A DNA stretch of 64,000 bases from Ceratobasidium sp. AG-K (lineage: Eukaryota > Basidiomycota > Agaricomycetes > Cantharellales > Ceratobasidiaceae), in contig JAWNGF010000010.1 in NCBI GenBank assembly GCA_037039685.1, positions 186,001 to 250,000 on the forward strand, read 5' to 3'. Of this stretch, positions 47,874 to 60,032 are shown one piece after another (the first letter of the stretch is position 1; every line of letters begins with the position of its first letter). The position numbers and the translations under genes were made by a program. The notes beneath the pieces are model-generated. The model ran no database searches, was not told the DNA's origin, and saw only the letters and a program-made list of their open reading frames with translations.

Positions 47874-50550
47874 CATGGCCGCGGGAAAATTCCGGAAATA
47901 TTGGTTTTGCTCGCTCTTACTTGTTCAAGCCTTGTATACCTTTGCCATTCTTACGATGAGTGTGACGATGAGTATACTTGACATGGCATACGACATTTCG
48001 CACCAGTCGGAGTTCTCGCTGGGTAGTGAAGATTGCTTATACCTCTTTCCTGGCCTGATTTTTCCAAGTTATGCAGGACTTGGGTTTGTGTTTGGCTCTG
48101 CTCAACACGCTCTACATGTACGTACATCAGGATGTGCGAAATATCAGATTGTTGAAACCCACCCAAGGCTTACATACGGATTTCTGTACACTGAGACCTT
48201 TCTTGGATCATTCGCCGTCCAGCAGGCAGTCACACTCATTATCGTTGCTTTCCTTACAGGCGAGTCGAATTGATATGGATCTTGGAATCATACTCACTCT
48301 CACGTAAACGCGTAGGGTCCATGATTTTTGTCGATAGCGCAAATGTACTGACACTCGCTGTCGTCAGTGTCCAGATATTCACGTCGCTCGTTCTCTGCGT
48401 TCTCCTTCTTAGCGCACGACGACGAGGAGACTCGGGACTCGGGAACCTGTGGGTCAACGTCGAGGATCTTGCAACGGGAGTTCAACCTTCCACAGGAAAC
48501 ACTCGCTCCTGGGGAGGGGTACGACGGCACGAGGGGCGAGTACCCCGTCAAGGCAGAGTGGCTCAATCTATTGTGAAGTTTATTCATAACTCGGTCTTAC
48601 GACGGGTTCAGTAAGTTTTTCACAGTCACAAATGCTCAAGCATGCTATGGGTTTGGCTTACCGTTGCGAATCAGCCCAGTGGAAACGAAACTATATGTAC
48701 TCGTCCAGCACGCATTTGCCCTGGCCTCAATCGTTCTACTCGTGACCCGGACTATCGTTCTCCTGACGCAGCTCGGAAATGAAGAACTTCCGTCCCGGTC
48801 TCGAATGCTAAGCGTGAATTTCAGGGACATGGCAAATCACAGACTGTTAGGGGGTATATCATTGTTGGTTGTGAGAAACTGTTTCACTTTCTCGGCCGGC
48901 ATCCTTCACCTCGCTGACCAGGAACACAGCGATACCCAGAATACACCGGCCTGTACCCGAACGGTAACAACGAAGCAACCAAGGGCAATACAGTTTTCAA
49001 TATTTCTGCTGCACTCCAAACCAACAGCACCTCGAGCATTCTTGATTCCACCGGTGAGTGCAAGTCTAGCCTCCCAATGAAGGTTCCTGGGCCTTGTTCG
49101 GTCGGGCGGTTCCTGCCTCCGAGGTTCGATCGCATACCTCTGCTTTTAACTGAATATGCAATATACAGACCTCTGTGACGTCAAGAAGATACATACAATA
49201 CCCGACCCTAGTAGATCTAACAGAACTGACTGGTTTTGGCTTCATACGTGCGACCGTACGTTTTCTTTATAGCTCTGGCCCATTAGTTGGATTAAGATGG
49301 CACTTCTATGGCCTAGGTTCAAAGCTGCTGGACTCCCTTGCGCTTCCCGAACGAGAGTTTCTTGGGTTCCAATATACTATGACGACTCGAATACACCCCA
49401 GGGACGCAGAAATGTCCAAGTTGCCAGATATGTGGTTGGTCAGTGGCGTTGGAAACCCAGACCTACAAATACCATACTTTGTGGCACCAATTCGACCGGC
49501 CCGTGACATGCACACCGTCCACATGACCCATTACGCTATCCGTCGGTCCATCTCTTCCTCACCGCTTTGGGATGCGATAACTGGCTCGAAACCCGTGAGT
49601 GCATGCCCTTGTGTTATTTTGCGATGCTGTGATTGTGCTTGCACTCAACGTCGTGACAGAGGTTCGACACACTTGAACTATACCCCGAATGTGAGTCTAC
49701 TCAGGTTGACTGGCCAAATACTCTTTTCCGTGGCGAAACTTCCCGCCCGTCATCTCGCATTATGGCTCTAACTTTCCGAACCTCGCTTCAGCTCGATTTT
49801 ATACACGTCCAATGATACGTACCAACGATTCAGCGAATACGACACCCTATGCGAGTGGATTTATTTACTGGCCAGAATATCTGTCTTCCTCTCAGACAGC
49901 TCAGAGGGAAGTCAAGGCAGGATTCGCCGGATCGAATGAACTGGTGGAAGTGATTGAGGAGTACCGCATCGGCAATAGTTTTGATATCCTGGCGTCCATC
50001 GGTGGTCTGTTTGCTCTCCTCCAGGGGGTGCACCTGTTCCTTTTTGGCAGGCCGTTGTTCTGGGGTATATTTGGTGAGCACAGGGCGAGAGTATATGCGC
50101 TATGAACCTGACAACGGAAATACGGACATCCCACGCCAGGTGCTAAGCTGATTGCTCCCTTTGGATTCGTCGGCCGGTTCGCCACCCAGGGGTTCCGTCA
50201 ACGTTTGCACGAGCACTACTACCCATCTGAATCTCGAAACATGTCCCAAACTGATAGGGATGATGCACACACTAATAACATGCATATAACCCGGTTTCTG
50301 CTCGACTACGTACTCGACTTGGGACCAGCGTCGGCAATTGGCTCAGACACACGCCCACAGCAGGCGGACTCGGACTCGACCTGTGTCCAGGTCGAGCTGG
50401 GAGAGATGAACGGGTCGAAGGACTCGATGTCTCAGGAACTAGATGTCATCGATAGGGTGAGCTAGTTATGGGTGGCGCGAGGTCTGACTAACGCCTCAGC
50501 CCGGGAATCAGGATAACGAATCATTTCTGCCATCCGTGACGAAGTACTAG
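47874..50550 (+). CDS. Multi-pass membrane protein, tandem family copy 1, function unknown
   Basis: I do not recognise the family. It starts MAAGKFRKYWFCSLLLVQ at 47874; a longer GTG-initiated frame is ignored. Hydrophobic segments are in order: YWFCSLLLVQALYTFAILT, FLGSFAVQQAVTLIIVAFL, VVSVQIFTSLVLCVLLLS, then a cytosolic-looking loop with VNVEDLATG and RRHEGRVPRQGR, HAFALASIVLLVTRTIVLL, a long region with probable extracellular beta-type sequence, and FALLQGVHLFLFGRPLFW. A hydrophilic C-terminus follows (KLIAPFGFVGRFATQGF...HEHYYPSES...VLDLGPA), and the last exon ends FLPSVTKY at 50550. The downstream paralogue at 51779-54458 has the same exon order and C-terminal sequence. A sensor or channel-like role is only a guess. 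Confidence 0.72.
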
Positions 50551-51109
50551 ACTTGGTGTCTCAAGAATGGCACGAATTAAGTCTGTGTATAACAGGTCAT
50601 CTAACTCACTGTTCTCATCGCACGAGTAGCGATATCCCAGATGTATGAGCGCGTATGGTGTTTATCGCCTGTCATTCCCGCCCACGGGGCTAATTCCTTA
50701 ATGCTATCCTTTAGCTTTTCGGCGGACATGTTTTCCTTTACCTTTTGTTGTATTATTTTGCTAGGCATACACAATCACACGAGACATTTGCTTTCATGGC
50801 CCCCAGTTCATTCTCATCCACTTTCATCGCGCATCAAACACAGGCCGGGCGACATCCGGTATCAAACCGACAAGCTTGACCGTTTGACCGATAGAATATT
50901 AGGCTCTGATGCAGGCGGTATACAGGATTGAGCGCTAGATGCCTTATAGTCGCGTGGGATTTGACTGATGTCAGCGATGGATACACCCAACGACCGCCGC
51001 AAGCATTACATACTGTAGGTTCTCGCCTCTACCACTGAGGATAACGGCAAGGCCAAGAGGAGAAAATAGGATGCCCAAGAAACCCGACGGCTCCACAATC
51101 GGTAAAGTC
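50551..51109. other. Intergenic region
   Basis: 0.56 kb; a 96-codon frame at 50641-50931 lacks recognisable features. Confidence 0.35.
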
Positions 51110-51290
51110 ATTGAGACAGGGGGATTCGAAATCAGCGGATCCTTGGGCGAGGTCAAGGCCGGTCGAGAGGTACTGTCCGGGGACGGAAAAGTTGCAATGG
51201 GCGAGGGTGTCGAGGCGGGGGATGGAGAGATCAGGGACGCGGCGAGACATCCGTTGTCGAACCAGTATCAACGATTCTTACATTTCTCGG
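51110..51290 (+). pseudogene. Decayed duplicate of NIPA-type gene 3' end
   Basis: The stretch FEISGSLGEVKAGREVLS...GEGVEAGDGE...QYQR aligns with the last roughly 50 residues of the NIPA-type protein (GEVKSGRGVLS...SEGVEAEGEG...LKRYR) at both DNA and protein level. It sits in the same position relative to membrane-protein copy 2 as the real NIPA 3' end does to copy 1. It therefore marks the left part of a tandem duplication. Confidence 0.8.
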
Positions 51291-51778
51291 TTCACGTCTG
51301 TGCCTGCAGATTGAACTTTAGAGTTGTTGTAAATGTACAGAGCCCATTTTTGCAGACCGGTGTTACTCGATGGGGGGTGTTACAATAATTGCGATGATGA
51401 TTCCTAGAACGTGAAACGTTTGGAGCACCACTTTGGGCGCTTGACTTCAAACTGTCATTGATCGACGATCACTCCTTCCAATACACACGTGGTAAAGAAG
51501 TTTTGTGTGCTCGATGACTCGGAACCCCGCGCTCGGCCATCACGGGGCGATCCTCGCGGCAGCTCAGCAACACACAATGGCTTATCACACAATGGACGCC
51601 CTGGGTTTTGGAGTCCTTTATCTCATAGGAACTTTGGTACTCTCGTTGCAGCAGCTCCGTGATAAGTGTTTGCCTTTGCGAGGCAACGCGTTCGATAAAT
51701 CAGTGTGTGCGTCCTCTTTTGGTGGCACAGCATGGCCCCAACAAAGGTTAGCGTCGTGTATATAGACCCAGGCCGTTG
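51291..51778. other. Intergenic region
   Basis: 0.49 kb upstream of the second membrane-protein gene. No domain was recognised in the 86-codon frame at 51505-51765. Confidence 0.35.
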
Positions 51779-54458
51779 ATGGACCCACTAACAGTATCCT
51801 CGATGGAATTCATGTTTGTAGCAAAGCTCCGCAAGTACTGGTTCTACTGCGCCTTGGTTTCACAGATTGGACTCGGCGTCCCGCTGGGCGTGTTCATTTA
51901 CAGCGACCTCCTGGGATTTATCTACATCCATAATTCTTACCGCGGTCCGAATGAGACAGTCTCGACAGCTCGATACGGTGGGAAACCCTCCCAAACTTTC
52001 CATTCGTCGGCTAATTTATCTGTAGCCGCACTATATGTTCCCTGTTTCATCTCTCTGGTCAACTCAACCTATCTGTAAGTCTCCCGGAACACTCAGAATC
52101 CTGTAATATTCAAATCTTCCAAAGGGTCGCCCACGGATTTCTGTTCACGGAGACGATCCTTGGATCATTCGCTGTGCAGCAAACAATCTCTCTATTGATC
52201 GTAGTATTGTTTATAGGCAAGCTACTTTGATACAAACCTCGCGATGCGCATATGCTACTAACCTCCATGATCATGAATGTCCAGGATTGATGGGCGACAC
52301 GTCTGCGATCCCTTTCCCATTCAACCCGAGAGCAGTTTATTTAGTATTTGTCAGTGTTGGTGTGCAGGGATTGCTATCGCTTGTTCTCTATGCCCTTTTT
52401 ATACGCGCACGGATATCAGGAGACGCGGTACTCGGGCACTGGTCAATCAATGTCGAGGATCTTGCAACTGGAGCGCCACCCCCCGCCACAGAGAAACCCC
52501 TCTCATGGCGAGGGATACCGCGACACGAGGGCCGAATTCCACGTCGCGGGCGAATGTTTCTATCTTTCTACAGGTTCCTCGGCAATTCGATACTAAGAAG
52601 GGTCCAGTGAGTGCGATCTTGGGTGTAACCGTGAACGTGTCTTACCTCCACCTGTCAGCCCGGTAGAAACCAAGCTATATGCCTTTTCCCAACACGCCTT
52701 TGCTCTGGCAGCCATTGCCTTGCTCATCACGCGTACCATCGTTCTGCTGACTCAGCTAGGGAACGAAGAGCTTCCATCCCGAGTTCTGGTCGAACCCTTT
52801 GGGATACAAGTACCAAACGAGAACCAAGATCAGATATCAGTCCTAGTTGTGAGCTACTGTTCTTATTATTGTTGGTTTTATTATGCCGATCTTTGAGTCC
52901 ACAGCGTTATCCGGCTACGATCGACTCCACGCCCTTCAATTTGTCTATCACATTCCAGGAGCGTAGTGCCTCTGCCCCTAGTAGTCGTAACTCTGCGAGT
53001 AAGTAACAGTTGGGACTCATCCCAATGGCCAATTTTTGGTACCTATTCACACAATTACTGAGTGCTTAATGTATAGGCACGTGCGAAGCTTTTCAGGTAC
53101 ATACACAACCTGACAGATACAATCGCACTTCAGCTTTCTCCCACTACGTTTGTTGTAAGCTTCGCTTCAAGTATAACTCCTGCCTATCGGGCTGATCAAT
53201 TCCACACCTCTGGGATCTATCAGTCAATCAGCACCTAACCAGCTTAGGCAAACGGGGCCGCTTTGGATTTCATTATACCATAACTACAAGGACAACTCCT
53301 CAAAAATCACAACTTTATGATCTGCCAGATATTTGGCTAGTTGCCGGTAACACCGGCCATTCTCCAGACCTACGGACGCCCTACCTCGTAACCCCGATTC
53401 GACCGATCCACCAGGCTTATACTATATATGATACACATTATGCCGTCCGTCGGGGTATTACGTCCTCGCCACACTTGGATGCTATAACCGGGAAGAAGCC
53501 GGTAGGTATAAATCCTTTATTGAACGACAAGTAGGACTAACCTCGGCGCCTCGTATCGCAACAGAGATTCAATAGCACAACTTTGTATCCTGTATGTGAG
53601 TGATCAATGGGCTAGTCACTCGTCGCCGAACATAATTCCATTGTGTCGTCGTAATGGAATTCTGACACTCTGCTGTCAAAATCCAGTGCAGGTATCCAGC
53701 AGCCCAATAACCGGTTCCAATTTCACGGACGACCTTATGCTCTACTCGAGCGGATTCATCTCCTGGCCAAAGTTCCTAGTCGCTTCTTCCCAAATATCCC
53801 AGAGCAGATTTCAAGGGGGAGTTGCCGGACCCACAATGCTAGTGGAGGTGACCGAAGAGTATCGCACAGGCAGTAGTTTCGACATTTTAGCCTCAATTGG
53901 TGGTCTATTTGCTCTCCTACAAGGGTTGCATCTATTCCTTTTTGGCCGGCCATTATTCTGGGGCATGTTTGGTAAGTATAATGTGGTAGTATGCATGACA
54001 AACCTAACAAGGCATGAGCAACGTCGATTAGGTGTCAAGCTGATTGCACCATTTGGGTTTGTTGGTCGGTTTGCTACCCGCGCTTTCCGTGAGCGTTTGC
54101 GCGAGCACTACTACCCATCTGGATCTCAAGTTACCTCCAGTGATGGTGGGGGCGGCTCACACAATTACAACAACATCCAGATAACCCAGTTTCTGCTCGA
54201 CTACGTACTCGACCTGGGGCCAGCGTTGGCCATGGATGAGGGCACATGCTCGCAACAGGTGGACTCTGACTGGGCATGTATACGTGTCGAACTGGGTGAG
54301 GTGAATAGCTCAAATGAATCCCTATCTCAGGAATCCAATACCACGGACTCCGAGAGAGTGAGTTGGTTATTGAGAGTATGTGGTGCGACGTAGCACTAAT
54401 GTTTGAACTATGATTCAGGAAAACGTTTCATTCCTTCCTTCCATGAAAAAGTACTAGA
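51779..54458 (+). CDS. Multi-pass membrane protein, tandem family copy 2
   Basis: Paralogue of 47874-50550. Starts MDPLTVSSMEFMFVAKLRKYWF at 51779; an internal MEF start is also possible. Matching segments: GFLFTETILGSFAVQQ, VGVQGLLSLVLYALFI, INVEDLATG, RHEGRIPRRGR, QHAFALAAIALLITRTIVLL, then an extracellular-type region (a PATIDSTPFNLSITFQERS segment), YRTGSSFDILASIGG, FGRPLFWGMFG, LIAPFGFVGRF and the last exon ENVSFLPSMKKY ending at 54458. Splice sites match copy 1 where checked, including the last GTGAGT...TTCAG intron. The frame appears open, so this may be functional. Confidence 0.72.
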
Positions 54459-54639
54459 TGTCTATAATTTGTATCCAGTGTATATTATTGGTGATGTGTA
54501 TGTACTCCTACTATTCCGTGCGTTGTTCCCATCCCGCGAGAAGTAACAGCACAAATGTCTTTCTCCCTTCAAACACTCCGCCGTAAGGAGGACGCCAGTT
54601 TTCTAGGCACAAAGCTTACTCAGAAGCTACTTTCAAATT
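54459..54639. other. Short spacer
   Basis: About 180 bp with nothing recognised. Confidence 0.3.
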
Positions 54640-55230
54640 CTTGACCAGTTGTCTCTCTACCTCGTGCTGCCAAAGCATGGAACCCCAATAGTTGAGTGGG
54701 TTTCCTGGGTGAACTTGCTCCTGAAAATATTGATTAATGTTCGATCAGAGATTAATTTGTCCGGTTCGAGGTCTCCTAACGAGCCACCAAGGTCTGCCAT
54801 CTCCGTCCTGGTTGTGAGCTTCTTTTTTAGTTATGCTGGTTCTCCTACATTGATTCTTGAGTCTACAGCGTAACACAGTGTTCAAGAGTGTCAGTCGCTA
54901 TACGATCGACTCCACGCCATTCCATTTGTCAGCCACATTTCAGGACCGTAGTGGTACCCCCACCTTTAGTCTTAGTAACTCTACGAGTGAGTGAGCTCAA
55001 ATTGAAATTGCTTGATGACCATGTCCCCAATGCTAGGCTGGCGAAGAAGTGTTGTATGTTCTATTAAATCTGTGCTCGTCGATCTCGCTGTAGGTCTCAG
55101 GTTACTGAATAATATCAGTAAATGCACTGAACCAAAAATGACCGCTTTCAGTGAGGTATTACATCGTTATTCAGCCATCTCGCCTGCTTTGCGTTCTCGG
55201 TCCATAAAGGGTAAATTTCAATAGGCTGTG
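54640..55230 (+). pseudogene. Partial third copy of the membrane-protein family
   Basis: Internal fragment only. The stretch around 54895-54990 (TIDSTPFHLSATFQDRSG...NSTS-like reading) parallels 52915-53000 of copy 2, and the preceding exon (ISVLVVSFFF) parallels its neighbour. No first or last exons and no membrane segments of the family were found around it, and frames are interrupted. Confidence 0.65.
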
Positions 55231-55924
55231 CGGCTGATTTGCTCCCAGTCGCTCCCGAAGGTAATCTTCAGTTCATCGGCCACTGAAAGCGGGCATGCCC
55301 AGTGAATTGGGCCACGAGTTTCAATGTGGATGTGGCTTGGATTCAGTACGCTTAGCCTCTATAGTGCCTCAGTCAGCCTGAAGGCACTGGGGGAAGTGTC
55401 GGGACTTAATCTAACTCCGCGCACGGATTAACAGAAAGCCTGTAAAGGAGTTCAAACAGTCCCTTCTGGGACAGCCGCAAGTCCCGATCTCCGGGGTCAA
55501 ACTTAATCAGGGAAGTCCTGAAATGGCCGAAACAATCCATTATGCGCACGTCACAGAGGTCCTGGACCACTCGGAGGTCCAGGGCGAGGACTCATGAAAC
55601 GCGCTAATTTGGAGTTGTAAGTAATCCAGCCCGTGGCATTAAAGATACTCCCCTGTTGGGTTGGTGGTGGTCCGCCATCAGGACTTTACCGGGTTATTTC
55701 GTTTTCCTTTCCCGGGCCTCGCATATAGCTTATTCAGCCCATCGCGCTTGTTGTATAATATAGAAAAATGCATTTGAACGAAAGTACAAATGCGAAGTAA
55801 CATCGGCAACAGGATACCGTGAACATTGAACCAAGTCAAAATCGTCAGCTCCGTTAAATATCAGCGTCGTGAACATTCGGAACGGTAAGAAATAGAGGGA
55901 GGGAAAAATCGCGTGCGGTACCGC
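55231..55924. repeat. Intergenic region with GGGAC/GTCCC motif cluster
   Basis: 0.7 kb in which GGGACT/AGTCCC-type words recur in both orientations (around 55410, 55465-55490, 55510), with TAGTG at 55361-55365. A smaller set lies on the other side of the AT-hook gene (57790-57880). This could be subterminal repeats of a degenerate transposon; otherwise nothing was recognised. Confidence 0.35.
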
Positions 55925-57635
55925 CTACCGCTTGGTTTGCTTAGATTCGCGACCTGAGCGACGGGCGGGAGCCTCGGTAGCCTGTGATGTATGCATACGT
56001 TAGCAAAATACCATGCACGTCTCGATGTTCAACAGACCTCGACAGCTGCCTTGCCCTTGCCCTTGCCGGCATCGCGGTTGGGCTCGAGACCGGGCTCGGA
56101 CATGGACGCCGCTTTGGCCTTGGGCTTGGGCTTGGCCGCCGCCTTCTTCGAAGCCACTTGGGGAACGGGGTCGGGCTCGGAGGATGGATCGTAGTTGGGG
56201 TCCTCGATGAGCTTCCCAATCAAGTCTTCGTATAGCTTCGCACATCGATCCTTTCTGCCAGCAGCCCGACGAACAGAGTATTCTTGAGCGTGGTCATCTG
56301 AGCGGGACTGATTGTTAGTCCACGCCAGATGATCGCGGCCGGGGCCGAGTCCGGGGAGTTAGCGGGAGGAACGGGAGGCGTAGCGGACGCAGCGGGGACG
56401 GGCGAGACAGAGACGGGCGCGGCGGACGAAAGGGAGACGGGCGGCGCGGAAAGCGCCACGGACGCAGTGGGAGCGGACGAGACAGAGCCGGGATGGACAG
56501 AGACGGGAAGGGCAAGAGGCGTCGAGGGGACAGTGGGGATGGGAGCGCCCCTTGGAGCGGGAGCACTGGCGGGAAAGGTAAGTACTTGTGCCATGTCGAA
56601 TGAGCCGTTGTCGTCATCGTCGTCCTTGTCTGCACATCAACTTTAGCACGCGCATATATAACCATATTGTGATACCTTACCGTCGCCTAGATCGTCAGCA
56701 TTGAGCGAGATTCCGCTCATGTCACGAATTGCCTGGCAGATGGACACGTCCATGCTGTCCGCATCCTCGACGTTGAGATCGAACACCTCGCCCTCATCGT
56801 TGTGCAGAGCCGCAGCGACTGGCTCAGGCTCGAGCGGCGGCTGGATTGGGACGGCTGGCTCGTTCGCCGTTGTAGTCGTGCCTTCTGGGGCCCATACTGG
56901 GTTTTTCCTTGGCCTCCCTCGCGGCTTACGGGGCCTGACCGCAGGCATGGGCGGCACCCCACCCGACTCGATCAGCTCTGCCGCTTTCTTCAGTTTAACA
57001 GCGGTCCAATTGGCCTGGCCGGACTTGTTTCGAAGGAGGAGTTGGAACGTTGCACGGAGTGCCCAATATCCAAACGGCTTGAATGCATCTAGCTCGGGGT
57101 GAACTTTGAGAAGCTTTGGATGTAGGCTAACTGTTAGCTAAAAGTGTTAAGAGTATATTTGAGTGCTTACCTTTCTAACGCAGAGTTCAATACTTCCAGG
57201 CGGCTGGTCCCTCATGCATTTCTCGGTGTTGATTGACTGTGTGTGAGAGAGAATGAACGCGCCGATGTTCTATTAGAAGGCTGGTTGTGAGAAAGAGTGA
57301 TAATACTACAATAATAGGGAGAATACGTACGCGCAACACCTTATAATGATCGTCGCTCAGCTCCATCTCAGCTTGGAAGTTGTATCCCTCTTTCCCCCCT
57401 CTTCCGACGGACCCGTCTGGTTTCATTTTGGCAACGAAGACTAGCGTCGCCTTCTTCACGGGCAAGCCAGAGCCAACCCCCTCGATGATACCCAGTTTGC
57501 CATTGGCCACGGTTAGCCTAAGGCCTGTTGTTTTTCAGTGGTGTTAGAGGCTCGACGCACAAGGAGCAAGGTGCTGAGTTACTTACCATATGGCGCCAGT
57601 AAGGTTTGAAGGGCTTCTGGTGAAGCCTTGGGCAT
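55925..57635 (-). CDS. AT-hook protein with acidic/Pro-rich regions, function unknown
   Basis: Starts MPKASPEALQTLLAPYG at 57635. Exons: an N-terminal beta-rich part (LRLTVANGKLGIIEG, FVAKMKPDGSVGRGG), NIGAFILSHTQSINTEKCM, then LTVSLHPKLLKVHPELDAF...WALRATFQLLLRNKSGQ, followed by the AT-hook RKPRGRPRKNP (minor-groove DNA binding). Further on are an acidic stretch (DLNVEDADSMD), a long Pro/Ala/Ser/Val-rich low-complexity region, YEDLIGKLIEDPNYDP, KPKPKAK runs, and a basic end RRSGRESKQTKR with stop at 55925. One splice near 56270-56330 is unresolved. The segment ending ...LLLRNKSGQ resembles in pattern a segment of the 4563-7151 protein (RRVLENKRDH). A nuclear, DNA-binding role is inferred from the AT-hook only. 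Confidence 0.68.
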
Positions 57636-58092
57636 GTTCACGGTTGCGAGAAAAAAAGAACTCGAGAGGGAGGGAGGTTGGGACGAACAACAGCGGAGTG
57701 GTGGTGTAAAGGAAAACGGCGAAGTAGTCACTTATAGGCCCAAACGAGACAGTTCAGGGGCTAAGCACGAAGAATCCCAATTGAATGTCACTTTCCAGCT
57801 GTCCCACAGACTATTTTAGCCCCGCCCTGGGACTTCTGGCAGCCCATGGATTTCTGGCGGTCCTTCAGTCAGTCCCGAATAATCATGCATATATCCTGTA
57901 GAATAAATCCTTGGGTAACACAGCCACGGTGCTTAGGTTTTTTGGACTTGGCTTGAATCGTGTGCCTTTTGAGATTGTATGCACACTCAATTAAGCGGGG
58001 AGAAACCTGCAGCCAGCAAATACAATGTACACTATGCATAATTCCATTTTTAAGAGTGCACTACGCTAGCGTACCCATAAAGCACACAATAA
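57636..58092. other. Intergenic region
   Basis: 0.46 kb with a few CTGGGACTTCTGG/GTCCC words near 57820-57875 and a palindrome CACTACGCTAGCGTA near 58059-58073. No gene was recognised. Confidence 0.35.
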
Positions 58093-59533
58093 TTACAAGA
58101 ATCTACATCTAGAGCTCATTGTGCGACCCGCTCCCTTGGACCCGGACCCAGACGAGCTGTAGAGTTTGCCAGTGATTGGGTTGACAACAACCTGGACCTC
58201 CTGGAGCCTGTCCTTCAGAGCCTCCAACGTGGCAGACTGGCCATTCTCCTTGAGCCGCTTGGTGATCTCCTTGATAGTGGCGAGGATGGTCTTCTTGTCC
58301 TTGTCGGAGATCTTGTCACCAAGCCCCTCTTGGTCGCCGAGTTGAGACTTCAAGCCCCAGATGAAGTTCTGGAGTCCATTGAGGGCCTCGATGCGCTTGC
58401 GCTGAGCCTTGTCCTTGGATGCAAACTCCTCAGCCTTGCAAACCATGCGGTCAATCTCCTCTTGGCTGAGACGGCCCTGCTCGTTGGTGATAGTGATGGA
58501 CTCAGACTTGCTGCTGTATAGTTTCTTAGTATGCGTATGATCCAATAGAATACAAGGTACTCACGTTCCCTTATCGCTGGCGCCGACCTTCAAGATATTG
58601 TTGGCATCAATCTCAAAGGTAACTTCAATCTGAGGAACACCACACTGTGCAGGGGGGATGCCAGAGAGCTCAAACTTGCCAAGGAGGTTGTTGTCTGTGG
58701 TCAAGGAACATTCACCCTCAAAGACCTGGATCAAGACAGTAGGTTGGTTGTTGGCAGCAGTTGAGAAGATCTGGGACTTCTTGGTGGGGACAACGGTGTT
58801 GCAGGGGATGCGTTTAGTGAAGACACCCCTGGTGGTCTCGATACCAAGGGTCAAGGGGCAGATGTTGATGGGAACAATGTCGTCGAGGGTTTCCTCCCCG
58901 GACAGAATACCACCCTGGATGGCAGCACCATAGGCGGTGGCCTCATGGGGGTTGATACCCTTGGATGGCTCCTTGCCAAAGTAGTCCTTGATGAGCTGCT
59001 GAGCCTTGGGGATATGAGTTGAACCACTGACAAGAACGATCTGGAGTGCAGGTTAGTGAAAGAAATGCTAGACCATAGGTATTAACTCACATCAGAGATA
59101 TCCTCCTTCTTGACACCAGCATCCTTGAGCACTTGCTTGACAGGCTTCATGGTCTTGCAGAAGAGGTCGATGTTCAGCTCCTTGAACTTGGTGTGGGTAA
59201 GAGTCTTGGAGAAGTCATTATCATTCTCAAAGCTCTTGATCTCGAGCTTGGTGGACATTGGGCTGGAGAGAGTATGCTTTGCCTTCTCAACCTCCTTATT
59301 GAGCTTGGACATGGTGTGCTGGTGGTTAGAGATGCCAGTGCCGGTCCTCTTGTTGTACTTGTGGATGAAGTGCCCAATGACACAGTTGCCAAAATCCTTA
59401 CTGCCAAGATGGGTGTCAGTAGTGGTAGCCAAGACCTCAAAGACACCATCATCAATGGATGGAATGAAGACATCAAAAGTTCCTCCACCAAGATCATAGA
59501 CAATGATCTGGGTCTCACCAAAAGCAGAGCCTG
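58093..59533 (-). pseudogene. KAR2: Truncated, decayed ER Hsp70 (BiP/Kar2)
   Basis: C-terminal two thirds of an Hsp70 of the ER type: [13 protein letters not shown] (59521), [26 protein letters not shown], a 5'-GTGAGT...CTCCAG intron, [74 protein letters not shown]. The N-terminal ATPase half is missing before an intron boundary near 59533. The frame is open, but many conserved Arg/Asp/Gly positions are changed (GGSTR to SGSTH, RNT to CNT, PRG to QCG), the pattern expected from CpG transitions. The annotated C-terminus reads RTMSSRCRFL, while a shifted frame gives HNEL followed by a stop (58109-58123), a mutated HDEL. Not expected to work as a chaperone. Confidence 0.85.
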
Positions 59534-59772
59534 ATAGTTGACAAGTAAAATGAGTCAAGTTGGGTGGGATGAGCTGTTGACCAACAATGTAGACAGACAT
59601 GCGACTTGCCTTTACGTCACAGCAACCCTCAATGGGCTAGTGCTGAGTGGTTTTAGCGGTCCTTTGGCAGTGGGACAAGGCCTGTAATTGCGATGGTTGG
59701 GGTAAAGGAGGGCAAGATCAAGCTAGGCAGTCGATGTCAGCATCAGTTTGGTATAGAAATGTATGTACAATT
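59534..59772. other. Junction between Hsp70 relic and right Ty3 element
   Basis: 0.24 kb with no recognised coding content; it ends in ATACG directly before the LTR (59768-59772), the predicted 5-bp target duplication. Confidence 0.4.
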
Positions 59773-59931
59773 GATACATACGTGTCGTGAGCCAGCTCAC
59801 TCCATCGGACTCGTCTGCGTCTCGACCTGTCTCGTGACTGTGTATGTTATGTTTTGTTTCTCTTTTCCCGCCGCGTTGCCACCTTCTTGTGGTTATCCTG
59901 ATACATTGTGTAATGCAGCTGTGCTTTGTAC

Positions 59932-60021
59932 GAGTCATGTCTGTTCATACAGCATGACTCAGATGGACACTCCTGACTGGCTGTTTTGTGTGACTCGTGT
60001 GGCTGCGTCTTGTATGACTCA
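59932..60021 (+). promoter_or_regulatory. Cluster of TGACTC (Gcn4/AP-1-like) motifs in LTR U3
   Basis: TGACTCA at 59955-59961 and 60015-60021, TGACTC at 59991-59996 and the reverse complement GAGTCA at 59932-59937, all upstream of the TATA box. TGACTCA is the bZIP (Gcn4/AP-1) consensus, so stress or starvation control is possible. The left LTR has related copies. Confidence 0.45.
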
Positions 60022-60032
60022 GTTCCTTCTCG

